In this document: positions 27,825-35,752 of the stretch, one piece after another | Numbering within the stretch: position 1 is the first letter of the stretch | Layout of the letters: the number at the start of each line of letters is the position of its first letter | From: Saccharibacillus sp. JS10 | GTDB taxonomy: Bacteria > Bacillota > Bacilli > Paenibacillales > Paenibacillaceae | DNA length: 64,000 nt | NCBI RefSeq assembly: GCF_024436065.1 | Contig: NZ_JANFNS010000007.1 | Coordinates: 35,278 to 99,277, forward strand | Reading direction: 5' to 3' | Notes under the pieces: model-generated | What the model was told of the DNA's origin: nothing | The model's database searches: none | The model's input: only the letters and a program-made list of their open reading frames with translations | Position numbers and translations under genes: made by a program

Positions 27825-28012
27825 GTGAAGATAGCTCAACATCTACCGCAAAGCAGATGACAGTTTCGTTTCTTTCGAAAACGAACCCAACATCGATTTC
27901 AAGTCAGAAAAATCGACGTTTCGGCGGGTGCGCCTTTCCAAACCGGGATCATCGACGCTCTGCCGCGTCTCCACCGGTGTACTGATCGCCACCGCAACCT
28001 CTACCTCATCAC
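27825..28012 (-). promoter_or_regulatory. Lysine riboswitch (L-box) aptamer
   Basis: Minus-strand leader of the permease. Landmarks in L-box order: P1 5' strand GTGATGAGGTAG, then AGAGGTTGCGG and CAGTA (loop E/turn region), TTTGGAAAGGCG followed by CGCCGAA (the GAAAGG...CGCCGAA core), ACTGTCATC (P5 5' side) and GATGTTGAGCTATCTTCAC closing P1. The B. subtilis lysC leader has the same series (GAUAGAGGUGCG, AGUA, GAAAGG, CGCCGAA, CUGUCA, GGCUAUC). With lysine bound, the downstream terminator should form and switch the permease off. Confidence 0.9.
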
Positions 28013-28041
28013 CGATTCGATCTCGGATGCGATGAGGGAAA

Positions 28042-28070
28042 ACTATAAATAATAACAAAAAGCCCTGCAA
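28042..28070 (-). promoter_or_regulatory. Promoter of the lysine riboswitch transcript
   Basis: Minus strand TTGCAG (28065-28070), a 17-nt spacer and TATAGT (28042-28047). The -35 lies inside the stem of the upstream gene's terminator. The aptamer begins about 30 nt downstream. Confidence 0.55.
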
Positions 28071-28080
28071 TCCGCAGGGC
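28057..28080 (-). terminator. Terminator of the CvfC/HEAT gene
   Basis: Minus strand GCCCTGC-GGATT-GCAGGGC followed by TTTTT. Confidence 0.88.
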
Positions 28081-28155
28081 GAATAACTTTCACAGTATAC
28101 GGGATTGCTCTCTCGGGAGCAACCCCATATTCTGCAATTGAAGACGGCGCGAGTT

Positions 28156-29304
28156 TTAGATCGACTCTGCCGGGTTCTGACGACTTTTCGCCATCTGCTG
28201 CCAGATGGTACCTGCCGCTTCTTCGCCGGAGTCGATACGCTCCAGCGCCATACGCGCTTGAAGACCCACTTCGAATTCGGGATCATTCGAAGCTTTTTCA
28301 AGAGCTTCTTTGGCATCGTCGGTGCCAAGCTCGTACAAGAAACGAGCCGCGCGCCAGCGTACAATTTTGCTATTGTCGGTGAGCGATTCCAGCATCACTT
28401 GCGTAGCTGCCGGATCTCCGATATCCGATAGCGTGTCGCCGGCCGTTCGGCGCACAGCCGGCGAAGCGTCTTTCATCGCGCGGAACAGAAGCTGCATTGC
28501 TTCCGGCGTTTTCAAATCGCCGAGGTATACGACAGCGAGGCGGCGAATTTGCATTTTCTCGTCGCCAAGCGCCTGTTCGATCAGCGAAATATTGCCTTCG
28601 CTGACTTCCATCGCTTCCAAAGCCGAGTAGCGTAGACGCCAGTCTTCGCTGCGAAGCGCTTCTTCGACTTCGGCTTGCGACCACTCCAAGCGCTGCTCGA
28701 CAAATTCATCCGCTTTGGCGCCGTGCGCGATCGCTTGCTCGATGACGCGTTTCAGACGTTCTTGCGGAAACGCCGCTTCGAGTTCTTGTTCGACTTCGCG
28801 CGCAATGTCGGGAAGATCGCCGTAGCGAACACCGTAATCGGTCAATTTGCGTTCTTTGATCATCGTTGCGCTTGCGACTTCGGTTACCGCGTCAACGAAT
28901 CGTTCCGAAAGACCGATCCGTTCTTCGGTTAGACCGGATTTTACGCGGATCTGCATCGGAATGCCGCGGAAAAATTGAACGAATACTTGCGCTTCGCCGA
29001 AATGCCCCGCTGCATCTTCAATATCGGAATCAATCGGCTGATCGAAGCGATTGCCGAAAATTTCTTGGACATCGGACAAGATCGCGGACCAATCGGCGCC
29101 GCCTTTACGATCGATTGCCATAAAGTCTGACGTATGGAATACGCTTTTGACACCTTCGATATGCAATAAGCGCGCGATAACGGGCGGTGCGGAGCGTTCA
29201 TTATCGAGTGTATATGTTTTGCGAACCCCGTTTTCCAGCGTTTCGTCCAGATGAAGTTTCATTGTATTCGGGCTGGGCGTCGGTTCGATCAATTTGATGT
29301 TCAT
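28156..29304 (-). CDS. CvfC-family conserved virulence factor with Nfu-N and HEAT repeats (YpgR-like)
   Basis: A 382-residue cytosolic protein. Residues 1-85 resemble the NifU/Nfu N-terminal domain (TPSPNTMKLHL, HIEGVKSVFHTSDF, DRKGGADWSAILSDVQEIFG). The middle fits the virulence factor C domain (TEERIGLSERFVDAV). The C-terminal half is a HEAT-repeat array (RRLAVVYLGDLKTPEAMQLL, VRRTAGDTLSDIGDPAATQ, VRWRAARFLYELGTDDAKEAL). Related proteins are conserved in Bacilli and influence virulence in Staphylococcus aureus, but the molecular task is not established. No Fe-S cysteine motif is seen. ATG 29304 has AAGGAGGCTTGGATGACTC upstream. Confidence 0.85.
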   Translation of the reverse strand: MNIKLIEPTPSPNTMKLHLDETLENGVRKTYTLDNERSAPPVIARLLHIEGVKSVFHTSDFMAIDRKGGADWSAILSDVQEIFGNRFDQPIDSDIEDAAGHFGEAQVFVQFFRGIPMQIRVKSGLTEERIGLSERFVDAVTEVASATMIKERKLTDYGVRYGDLPDIAREVEQELEAAFPQERLKRVIEQAIAHGAKADEFVEQRLEWSQAEVEEALRSEDWRLRYSALEAMEVSEGNISLIEQALGDEKMQIRRLAVVYLGDLKTPEAMQLLFRAMKDASPAVRRTAGDTLSDIGDPAATQVMLESLTDNSKIVRWRAARFLYELGTDDAKEALEKASNDPEFEVGLQARMALERIDSGEEAAGTIWQQMAKSRQNPAESI

Positions 29305-29485
29305 GAGTCATCCAAGCCTCCTTTGTTCACTTTTGAGTCTATCCTTTATCTATTTTACACACTGTAATCGGAAATGTCACAATAGGGAGTAAGCATAAAG
29401 ATAAAAAAATTACGCTTTCTTAGTCGATATAAGGGTAGAGAGGGTAATGAGATAGAGAGGCAGTCTTGATGAAGGAGGAACGGAT

Positions 29486-30604
29486 ATGCCGAAGGTGAAA
29501 TACTTGAATGCCAACAATACCCCGATGGGTAAAACATTGAAAGAACATCGGGATCGACATTTGCATCGTAGACGCAAAAAACGCGATTATTCGTATATTA
29601 TTCCGAGCCAACCGGCGAGGTTGGATTACTTGACCGATAACCGTGACGACGTCACGATTACTTGGGTCGGACATTCCACATTTTTGATCCAATATGCAGG
29701 GCTGAATATTTTGACAGATCCGATCTGGGCGAAACGAATGGGCATCGGCAAGCGGTTGACAGAACCGGGAATTCCGATTGAAAAAGTGCCGCCGGTCGAT
29801 CTGATCTTGGTGTCCCATTCGCATTACGACCATATGCATATCGCATCGATTCGTAGATTGATCAGCCCACATACGCAAGTGGTTGTACCGGTTGGTTTGA
29901 AAAAAAAGCTGGCTCGTAAGCAAATTGAACGTTGTATCGAATTAGCATGGTGGGAAGAACTGGTCGTCGAAGGCGTGCGAATCACGTTTGTTCCGACGCA
30001 GCATTGGACGCGCCGGACGCTGTTCGACGCCAACACTTCGCATTGGGGCGGATTTGTGTTGGAACCTGCGGCTGCAATCAAAGGCGTCGCGGCGACGGTT
30101 GTAGAGAAATCCGAGCAAGACTTGGAAGAATCAAGCGAAGGGTTTGTTTCAGAATTAGAGCTAACCGACTCGGAAGACGAAAATAAATGCGGACGCTGGA
30201 GCGATACGCTCAATGCGAATATGTCGGCAAGCGGAGAGCCGCTTCCGCCTACCATTTATTTTGCCGGAGACAGCGGTTATTTTGCCGGATTCCAAGAAAT
30301 CGGCGAACGCTTCCGCGTGCATATTACGATGATGCCGATCGGCGCCTATGAACCGGAATGGTTTATGGGGCCGCAGCATATGAATCCGGAGCAGGCACTT
30401 CAAGCTTTCCGCGATGTAGGTGCCGAAATTATGATTCCGATGCATTACGGTACGTTTAAATTGTCCGATGACACAGCGGAAGAAGCTTTGGCAAGACTTG
30501 AAGCGGAGCGTGTAAGAACGCAGACGTCTAAAGACTGTATTAGGCTAATGGTTCACGGCGAAACGATGATCGTGCATACGCAGCAAAAGATGGTTTCTTC
30601 TTGA
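29486..30604 (+). CDS. Metallo-beta-lactamase-fold hydrolase (NAPE-PLD/UlaG-like)
   Basis: A 372-residue zinc hydrolase. Metal-binding motifs are HSHYDHMH, the downstream TQHWTRR, the Asp in YFAGDSGYF and a final His in IPMHYGTF. The order fits the N-acyl-phosphatidylethanolamine phospholipase D-like group; actual substrates in bacteria are mostly unknown. A stretch of about 60 residues, rich in Glu/Ser/Asp (SEQDLEESSEG, ELTDSEDENK), is inserted between FVLEP and IYFAGDSG and is not part of the usual fold. The N-terminal 45 residues are very basic (HRDRHLHRRRKKR). ATG 29486 follows GAAGGAGGAACGGAT. Its own terminator follows. Confidence 0.85.
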   Translation: MPKVKYLNANNTPMGKTLKEHRDRHLHRRRKKRDYSYIIPSQPARLDYLTDNRDDVTITWVGHSTFLIQYAGLNILTDPIWAKRMGIGKRLTEPGIPIEKVPPVDLILVSHSHYDHMHIASIRRLISPHTQVVVPVGLKKKLARKQIERCIELAWWEELVVEGVRITFVPTQHWTRRTLFDANTSHWGGFVLEPAAAIKGVAATVVEKSEQDLEESSEGFVSELELTDSEDENKCGRWSDTLNANMSASGEPLPPTIYFAGDSGYFAGFQEIGERFRVHITMMPIGAYEPEWFMGPQHMNPEQALQAFRDVGAEIMIPMHYGTFKLSDDTAEEALARLEAERVRTQTSKDCIRLMVHGETMIVHTQQKMVSS

Positions 30605-30619
30605 TTTTTTATTCCGTTG

Positions 30620-30651
30620 ACCGCCTCGATGTCTGATCGAGGCGGTTTTTT
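30620..30651 (+). terminator. Terminator after the MBL-fold gene
   Basis: ACCGCCTCGAT-GTCTG-ATCGAGGCGGT followed by T residues. Confidence 0.92.
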
Positions 30652-30833
30652 GATGTGCATAGGTTTATCGAATGAATTTTTACAGAAAAAGCATCAAAGA
30701 ATGCCTTACGCGGCTCTTTTTTGTGCTATAATAAGCTTTTGAAAAGAACATCAGATTGAATCAGGAAGTTATGTATTTTGCAGCGCAATATTGGCGATTT
30801 GCAAAAAGTTTATAATAAAGGATGGGAATACAC

Positions 30834-32459
30834 ATGATTAGTACAAGCGGAATTACGCTTCGCTATGGCAAGCGTCCTCTTTTTGAAGATGTAAATATTC
30901 AATTTAACCCAGGAAACTGTTACGGTCTGATCGGAGCCAACGGCGCCGGCAAATCGACATTCCTCAAAATTTTGTCCGGTGAAATCGAAGCCAACCAAGG
31001 CGAAGTTTCGATCACTCCGGGCGAACGTCTTGCCGTATTGAAACAGAACCATTTCGAATACGATGAATATCAAGTGCTGGAGACCGTTATTATGGGTCAC
31101 AGCCGTCTGTATTCGATCATGAAAGAAAAAGACGCGCTCTATGCAAAAAGCGATTTCACCGAAGCTGACGGTATCCGTGCCGGCGAACTCGAAGGTGATT
31201 TTGCCGAATTGAACGGTTGGGATGCGGAGTCCGATGCGGCTGCGCTGCTGATCGGTCTGGGTATCGTACGCGATATGCACGAGAAAAAAATGGACGAGCT
31301 GAGCGGTAACGAGAAAGTCCGAGTATTGCTGGCTCAAGCGTTGTTCGGTAATCCGCAGATCCTGCTGCTGGACGAACCTACCAACCACTTGGATATCGAA
31401 TCGATCAACTGGTTAGAGAACTTCTTGATGGGCTATGAAGGCACCGTCATCGTCGTATCTCACGACCGTCACTTCTTGAATAAAGTATGTACTCATATTG
31501 CCGATATCGACTTCGGTAAAATCCAGCTGTATGTAGGCAACTACGATTTCTGGTACGAGTCGAGCCAATTGGCGCTTCGTTTAGTACGCGATCAGAACAA
31601 GAAAAAAGAAGAAAAGATGAAAGAACTTCAAGCCTTTATCCAACGCTTCTCGGCGAACGCTTCGAAATCGAAACAAGCGACGTCGCGTAAAAAGCAATTG
31701 GAACGAATTTCGTTGGATGATATTCGTCCGTCTAACCGTAAATATCCGTTTATCAACTTCAAGCCTGAACGCGAAGCGGGTAAACAATTGCTGACGATCG
31801 ATAACTTGAGCAAATCGATCGATGGCGAAAAAGTATTGGATAACTTCAATTTGGTTGTCAACAAAGGCGACAAAATTGCATTTGTAGGTCCTTACGGTCT
31901 GCCTAAATCAACATTGTTCGATATCGTAATGGGTGAGGAAGAAGCTGACGGCGGCGAATACACATGGGGCGTAACGACGACTCAAGCGTATTTCCCGAAA
32001 GACAACTCCGAATATTTCGATGGCGTCGATCTGAATCTGGTTGAATGGCTGCGTCAGTATTCGAACGAACAAGACGAGACTTTCCTACGCGGATTCCTTG
32101 GCCGGATGTTGTTTGCCGGTGAAGAAGGTCTGAAAAAAGCTAGCGTATTGTCCGGTGGCGAAAAAGTTCGTTGTATGCTCGCGAAGATGATGTTGAACGG
32201 CGCGAATGCGCTGATCATGGACGAGCCAACCAACCACTTGGACTTGGAATCGATCACGGCATTGAATAACGGTCTGATTGACTTTGACGGCACACTGCTG
32301 TTCGTTTCCCATGACCATCAGTTTATTCAAACCATCGCTAACCGTATCGTTGAGATTACGCCTAACGGCGTTATCGATCGTACCATGTCGTATGACGAAT
32401 ACCTCGAAAGCGACGAAGTGAAAGAACTGCGCAATCGTATGTATACCGTACAAGTTTAA
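30834..32459 (+). CDS. ABC-F family ATPase (YkpA/YbiT-like)
   Basis: A 541-residue soluble protein with two ABC ATPase domains and no membrane span. Domain 1 has Walker A GANGAGKS, signature LSGNEKV, Walker B LLLLDEPTNHLD and the H-loop SHDRHFL. A charged linker with SKSKQATSRKK follows. Domain 2 has LSGGEKV, ALIMDEPTNHLD and SHDHQF, but its P-loop is degenerate (GPYGLPKST). Order and near-identity of blocks (YFPKDNSEYF, MSYDEYLES) match B. subtilis YkpA. ABC-F proteins act on ribosomes; a specific task for this branch is unsettled. ATG 30834 is chosen because AAAGGATGGG (30817-30826) is at proper distance; ATG 30822 lies inside it. Confidence 0.93.
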   Translation: MISTSGITLRYGKRPLFEDVNIQFNPGNCYGLIGANGAGKSTFLKILSGEIEANQGEVSITPGERLAVLKQNHFEYDEYQVLETVIMGHSRLYSIMKEKDALYAKSDFTEADGIRAGELEGDFAELNGWDAESDAAALLIGLGIVRDMHEKKMDELSGNEKVRVLLAQALFGNPQILLLDEPTNHLDIESINWLENFLMGYEGTVIVVSHDRHFLNKVCTHIADIDFGKIQLYVGNYDFWYESSQLALRLVRDQNKKKEEKMKELQAFIQRFSANASKSKQATSRKKQLERISLDDIRPSNRKYPFINFKPEREAGKQLLTIDNLSKSIDGEKVLDNFNLVVNKGDKIAFVGPYGLPKSTLFDIVMGEEEADGGEYTWGVTTTQAYFPKDNSEYFDGVDLNLVEWLRQYSNEQDETFLRGFLGRMLFAGEEGLKKASVLSGGEKVRCMLAKMMLNGANALIMDEPTNHLDLESITALNNGLIDFDGTLLFVSHDHQFIQTIANRIVEITPNGVIDRTMSYDEYLESDEVKELRNRMYTVQV

Positions 32460-32471
32460 TCTAAAATATAG

Positions 32472-32512
32472 AAAAAGCGTGATTCCGGCAAAAGTCGGGA
32501 TCACGCTTTTTT
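32472..32512 (+). terminator. Bidirectional terminator after ABC-F gene
   Basis: AAAAAGCGTGATTCC pairs with GGGATCACGCTTTTTT. It can also end the convergent small gene at 32550. Confidence 0.9.
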
Positions 32513-32549
32513 GATGTTGTTTTTCAGCTTTTTAATATAGAAGAAAAAA

Positions 32550-32732
32550 TTAAGATCCTCCTGTACGGCGACGTTGATTATTAGGTTTTTTGTTGTTTTG
32601 AGTGGTTAACTTTTTGGTTTGGTTACTCTGAAAGCCGTTTTTACCTGCACCGTTTTGTTGTTTTTTTTGCTCCAACTTATTACGGATCGCTTCTGCTAAA
32701 TCAACTTTCCGGGTTCCTTTTTCTTCAGTCAT
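32550..32732 (-). CDS. Small basic hypothetical protein
   Basis: A 60-residue hydrophilic protein: an acidic-basic start (TEEKGTRKVDLAEAIRNKL), then a Lys/Gln/Asn-rich tail ending NNQRRRTGGS, probably disordered. I do not recognise a named family. It is believable as a gene because AGGAGGAG precedes ATG 32732 at ideal distance, and a promoter TTGTCG-17-TAATAT can be seen on the minus strand further upstream. It lies between two terminators, so it is monocistronic. The basic tail could bind nucleic acid, but that is only a guess. Confidence 0.7.
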   Translation of the reverse strand: MTEEKGTRKVDLAEAIRNKLEQKKQQNGAGKNGFQSNQTKKLTTQNNKKPNNQRRRTGGS

Positions 32733-32820
32733 ATGGAACTCCTCCTCGCTATGTCACATTCTTACGCATTTCTTCTTTATATTATCCGCTTTCACGGTAG
32801 GCGACAAGCGGAAAAACAAG

Positions 32821-32848
32821 AAAAGCTCCGGCATATGCCGGAGCTTTT
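32821..32848 (-). terminator. Terminator of the secreted-protein gene
   Basis: AAAAGCTCCGGC-AT-GCCGGAGCTTTT is a perfect palindrome, so it works on both strands. Confidence 0.85.
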
Positions 32849-32873
32849 TAAGATGGAAACTTGAGAAAGTTGA

Positions 32874-33674
32874 TTACTCAACTACGATCCAAGCCAGACC
32901 CATCCAAGTGTAGATTTCTACCCATTGGCCGCTTGCAGGGTCAGTTTGACCTTTACCTGTTGTATCCAGCTTTTGGGGTCCAAGGTACCCGATCATAGTG
33001 CCGCCTGGCGATTTGTAGAACGGCGTCATTGTTGTCAGATCGATAGTCGGTGTTGGGTTAACCGAGATTTTCGAAGGATCATCGATCGATGTAGCTGGAA
33101 TGTTAACTGTTCCGCCTGTGTTCATACCAGTCGAAGGAGTCGGATTTAGCATGAAGTTTTGCAAAGATTCAACGCTTGTTCCTGCAATCAAATTATTATA
33201 AGCATTGCGATTAGTCAGGTCTGTTTCATTGAATGGATTTTCTTGCATTTTAGAAAGAACATAAATTGTATTGCCTGTTGTGTTGAGTGGCATTCCCATA
33301 ATTTCTTTGTTTGGCATTGCATTCCAAACTGCGCTATCGTAACCACGAATCATAGCAAACGTTACAGGAGCCGCATTAGCATCTGTAGGTTGATATGTAA
33401 AATTAACCATATAATTAGCTGATTTTTCGCCCATATTAGCTAATGCTTCACCCATATATTCTTTACTACCTACACTACTATTCCAAGTTCCTGGGTTAGT
33501 AAAACTAAATCCATTGTTATTGCCCATGAATTTCGCAGAGTTAGTTACATTTCCAGTAACAGCGGTAGGAGTAGTAGTTGTAACCGTTCCCGTTGTTTCT
33601 GCTGCGGAAACTGCTGTTGCCAAGCTGCCCATCAGTAATGCGGATGCTGTGAGTGTAGTAACAAGTTTTTTCAT
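32874..33674 (-). CDS. Secreted protein of unknown function
   Basis: A 266-residue protein with a clear Sec signal peptide (KKLV, hydrophobic core, cleavage near AVSA-AE). A Thr-rich linker (TTGTVTTTTPTAVTGNV) leads to a domain of about 130 residues (NGFSFTNPGTWNSS, YMVNFTYQP, FAMIRGYDSAVWNAM). A Pro/Thr-rich linker and a 50-residue C-terminal module follow (TPFYKSPGGTMIGYLG, SGQWVEIYTWMGLAWI) that resembles a bacterial SH3 domain. I do not recognise the central domain. Start: ATG 33674 with AAAGGAGG upstream; the longer frame to 33779 is not supported. Its base composition is more AT-rich than the neighbours, especially 33159-33500. Confidence 0.8.
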   Translation of the reverse strand: MKKLVTTLTASALLMGSLATAVSAAETTGTVTTTTPTAVTGNVTNSAKFMGNNNGFSFTNPGTWNSSVGSKEYMGEALANMGEKSANYMVNFTYQPTDANAAPVTFAMIRGYDSAVWNAMPNKEIMGMPLNTTGNTIYVLSKMQENPFNETDLTNRNAYNNLIAGTSVESLQNFMLNPTPSTGMNTGGTVNIPATSIDDPSKISVNPTPTIDLTTMTPFYKSPGGTMIGYLGPQKLDTTGKGQTDPASGQWVEIYTWMGLAWIVVE

Positions 33675-33892
33675 AAAAGGTAAGCCTCCTTTAGTTTTGG
33701 GAGCTTGTTTGCTCCATCCTGCTATAAAAATAAACGCTAGCTTGAGGAATGAACCAACACTGCTAAAAAAAAACATCAAAATATATACTTGTCTGTTTAA
33801 GTAAGAGAATGGGCGGAGTTCTTTAAAATTGCTATAATGGATTCAGACTGCACGATAACTTGCTTAGCGAAAAGGAGGTATGATTAGAAGAA

Positions 33893-33928
33893 AATAAAAA
33901 ACCGCTCCTATGGTGTAGGAGCAGTTTT
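33893..33928 (-). terminator. Terminator of the DUF1328 gene
   Basis: GCTCCTA-TGGTG-TAGGAGC with flanking AAAAC/GTTTT pairing; on the minus strand it is followed by TTTTTTATTTT. Confidence 0.75.
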
Positions 33929-33951
33929 ATCAGCAATACGTATTTGATTCG

Positions 33952-34119
33952 TTAACGCGTGGTTCGGTTTCGACCGAAGAACAGCGAAATTACGAATAGT
34001 GCCAAGAACACCCAGAACAATACTTTAAAGATTGCGGCCGCGGCTTCGATGATTCCGACAAATCCGAAGATTCCGAGTACGACTGCGATTACAAGTAAAA
34101 CCAAAGACCATTTCAACAT
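33952..34119 (-). CDS. DUF1328 small membrane protein (YtjA-like)
   Basis: A 55-residue protein made of two transmembrane helices: LKWSLVLLVIAVVLGIFGFVG and IFKVLFWVFLALFVISLFFG, ending NRTTR. This is the DUF1328 pattern; such proteins are widespread, stress-associated and of unknown function. Start: ATG 34119 (MLKWSLV) with AAAGGGAAGTG upstream; a longer frame to 34224 is unlikely because it would cover the promoter. A SigB-type promoter on the minus strand at 34197-34222 fits a stress role. Confidence 0.85.
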   Translation of the reverse strand: MLKWSLVLLVIAVVLGIFGFVGIIEAAAAIFKVLFWVFLALFVISLFFGRNRTTR

Positions 34120-34196
34120 AATAGAGTCACTTCCCTTTCTACATAAGATTAAGTTGCAACGTCCAGCTAGTGTTCGTGTTGCCTTGTAGGTTCCAA

Positions 34197-34222
34197 TTAA
34201 CCGAGCATTTTGACATTGAAAC
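34197..34222 (-). promoter_or_regulatory. SigB-type promoter, minus strand (DUF1328 gene)
   Basis: Minus strand GTTTCA (34217-34222), a 14-nt spacer and GGTTAA (34197-34202), against the B. subtilis SigB consensus GTTTAA-N12-14-GGGTAT. Confidence 0.5.
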
Positions 34223-34261
34223 AAAGCAAGGTTTTAGTTCTATACCTGAATTAGATCTATT

Positions 34262-34287
34262 GTTTCGGCTAAAAAAGCTCCGGGTAA
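34262..34287 (+). promoter_or_regulatory. SigB-type promoter, plus strand (DUF948 gene)
   Basis: GTTTCG (34262-34267), a 14-nt spacer and GGGTAA (34282-34287). This is a good match to a SigB promoter and lies about 80 nt before the DUF948 start. Confidence 0.65.
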
Positions 34288-34369
34288 CTATGCAGTAAAG
34301 CAAGAGAAGTTTCGCGAATAATGTAAGATTTACAAAAAAAACGGGTGTGGAGAAAGCGAGGTTTTAGAT

Positions 34370-34891
34370 GTGGTATGGCAATGGGCTTTGGTAATTGTAG
34401 CTTTAGCGTTTGCAGCATTGGTGATTTTCTTGATTAAAACGTTGCAAGCCGGCACAAAAACGCTGGAAAATACAGCAGAGACGTTGAAAGAAGTACAAAA
34501 AACGATGGATGAACTTACGTATGAGATTAAACAAGTGGTTCGTCATACCAATGATATTGCGTTGGATGCAAACCATAAGTTGAAACAACTTGATCCTGTA
34601 ATGGAATCGGTTAAAAACTTGGGGCAACTTCTGAACGAAGTGACGTTGGTTAGCCAACAGTATTCTCACCGTATGATCGAAAAAGCTAAAAATCATCGCG
34701 AAAATAAAGAAAAGCATAAAAAAGATCATCCAGGTGCGGCAATGCTTCCTGCTTCCAAAGAAAGCCCAGCGGTGCAAAGCTATAGAGCAAATCACGGTAC
34801 TGGCGGAAACGGTGCTGAAGGCGTAGGCGTACAAAAGATCGTAAAATGGATCGATACAGGCGCTACAGTATGGCAGAAGTTCCGTCGTTAA
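34370..34891 (+). CDS. DUF948 domain protein (YtxG-like general stress protein)
   Basis: A 173-residue membrane-anchored protein. One N-terminal helix (ALVIVALAFAALVIFLI) is followed by a coiled-coil region (LENTAETLKEVQKTMDELTYEI, LDANHKLKQLDPVMESVKNL) typical of DUF948, then a basic linker (HRENKEKHKKDH) and a Gly-rich tail. The B. subtilis relative YtxG sits in a SigB-controlled operon with YtxH; a YtxH protein is also encoded in this window at 45540-46109. Start GTG 34370 with GAGG eight bases upstream; the ATG at 34368 is out of frame. A SigB-type promoter is upstream. Confidence 0.85.
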   Translation: MVWQWALVIVALAFAALVIFLIKTLQAGTKTLENTAETLKEVQKTMDELTYEIKQVVRHTNDIALDANHKLKQLDPVMESVKNLGQLLNEVTLVSQQYSHRMIEKAKNHRENKEKHKKDHPGAAMLPASKESPAVQSYRANHGTGGNGAEGVGVQKIVKWIDTGATVWQKFRR

Positions 34892-34980
34892 TCGAAATAT
34901 AAGCCAATCTATCATGTAGGGATGTAGAAGTCGTATATGAAAGTAGCCGCTAAAGTCTTTTAAGCGAAAGGATGAGAACG

Positions 34981-35514
34981 ATGTTTACATTTATGATACT
35001 TATAACTGGGATGTTATCTTCTCTTTCGACGCAAGACCTTGCCCCTTCGTATGCGACTTCTGCCATACATGCACCGATAGCGGTTCATCAAGATTCGGTT
35101 GAAAATAAGCAGCAAGTTCAATCTACAATCTATCCTGCGAATTCTGGGCTTGAGACATTGAATGGAATTACGTTGCAAGATCGAATCCGAGATGTTGATG
35201 CGCTTTACGGAAAGCCGCTTGAGAAAAGACCGGCTTACATGGGCGGAGACGAATATCTATATGGAGACTTGGTTGTAGGTGCTTATCAGAATTGGATCGA
35301 TTATGTGTCGGTTCCGGCAAGTTTGGAGTTTTTCAATCTAAATGGTCGTGATCTGCCAATGGATGCCAAAGAAATTCGGAAACAACTCGGTCGTCCCGAT
35401 TTTGTAGCTGATGACGGATTTGGTTACGAACATGATGGGCAAGCAATCAAAATTTTTACGGATTCTCAAGGTGAAGTTCGTAGCGTTGACTTATTCGATA
35501 ATTCTTCAGTATAA
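34981..35514 (+). CDS. Secreted or membrane-anchored protein of unknown function
   Basis: A 177-residue protein with an N-terminal hydrophobic signal (MILITGMLSSL, possible cleavage near SYA). The remainder has a segment LNGITLQDRIRDVDALYGKP and further YLYGDLVVGAYQNWIDYVSVP and LGRPDFVADDGFGYEHDG. Two similar halves each contain a 'tiny hydrophobic turn then LGRP/YGKP' motif, as in small periplasmic-type repeat domains of Paenibacillus exported proteins. I assign no function. ATG 34981 is preferred over ATG 34972 since AAAGGATGA is at correct distance only from the former. It lies between DUF948 and the SigB control genes. Confidence 0.7.
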   Translation: MFTFMILITGMLSSLSTQDLAPSYATSAIHAPIAVHQDSVENKQQVQSTIYPANSGLETLNGITLQDRIRDVDALYGKPLEKRPAYMGGDEYLYGDLVVGAYQNWIDYVSVPASLEFFNLNGRDLPMDAKEIRKQLGRPDFVADDGFGYEHDGQAIKIFTDSQGEVRSVDLFDNSSV

Positions 35515-35530
35515 AAATAGTGTAAAAATA

Positions 35531-35556
35531 GATTCAAATCTTAAAAAAGTGGGTAA
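35531..35556 (+). promoter_or_regulatory. Possible SigB-type promoter ahead of the signalling operon
   Basis: GATTCA (35531-35536), a 14-nt spacer and GGGTAA (35551-35556). The -10 is good and the -35 is imperfect. It would give a ~190-nt leader to the phosphatase gene and allow SigB autoregulation. Confidence 0.35.
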
Positions 35557-35614
35557 AGAAGACTTTGTGCATGTTTTGAGTCTTTTGAGAGTTTGCCTAG
35601 CTTAGCAGATTCGA

Positions 35615-35664
35615 AGCGTAGATAAGGAATGGGATGCAAAGTCCCATTCCTTATCTACGTTTAT
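35615..35664 (+). terminator. Long perfect hairpin upstream of the signalling operon
   Basis: CGTAGATAAGGAATGGGA (35617-35634) pairs perfectly with 35642-35659 around a 7-nt loop. It is followed by TTTATG, a weak T run, so it may end the preceding gene or act as a leader structure. Confidence 0.6.
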
Positions 35665-35752
35665 GGAACGATTTACAAGATGTTGATAAATAGGTCGAAT
35701 AAGGTGTTTAATCCAGTAATATAAAGCGTGTTAACGCAAGAGGGAGCGGATT

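Noticed and set aside
33877..33897. Five-codon frame (ATG ATT AGA AGA AAA TAA) with AAAGGAGGT directly before it
   Set aside because: The ribosome binding site touches the ATG, leaving no spacer, and such a short frame cannot be told from chance. The hairpin after it is explained as the terminator of the minus-strand DUF1328 gene.
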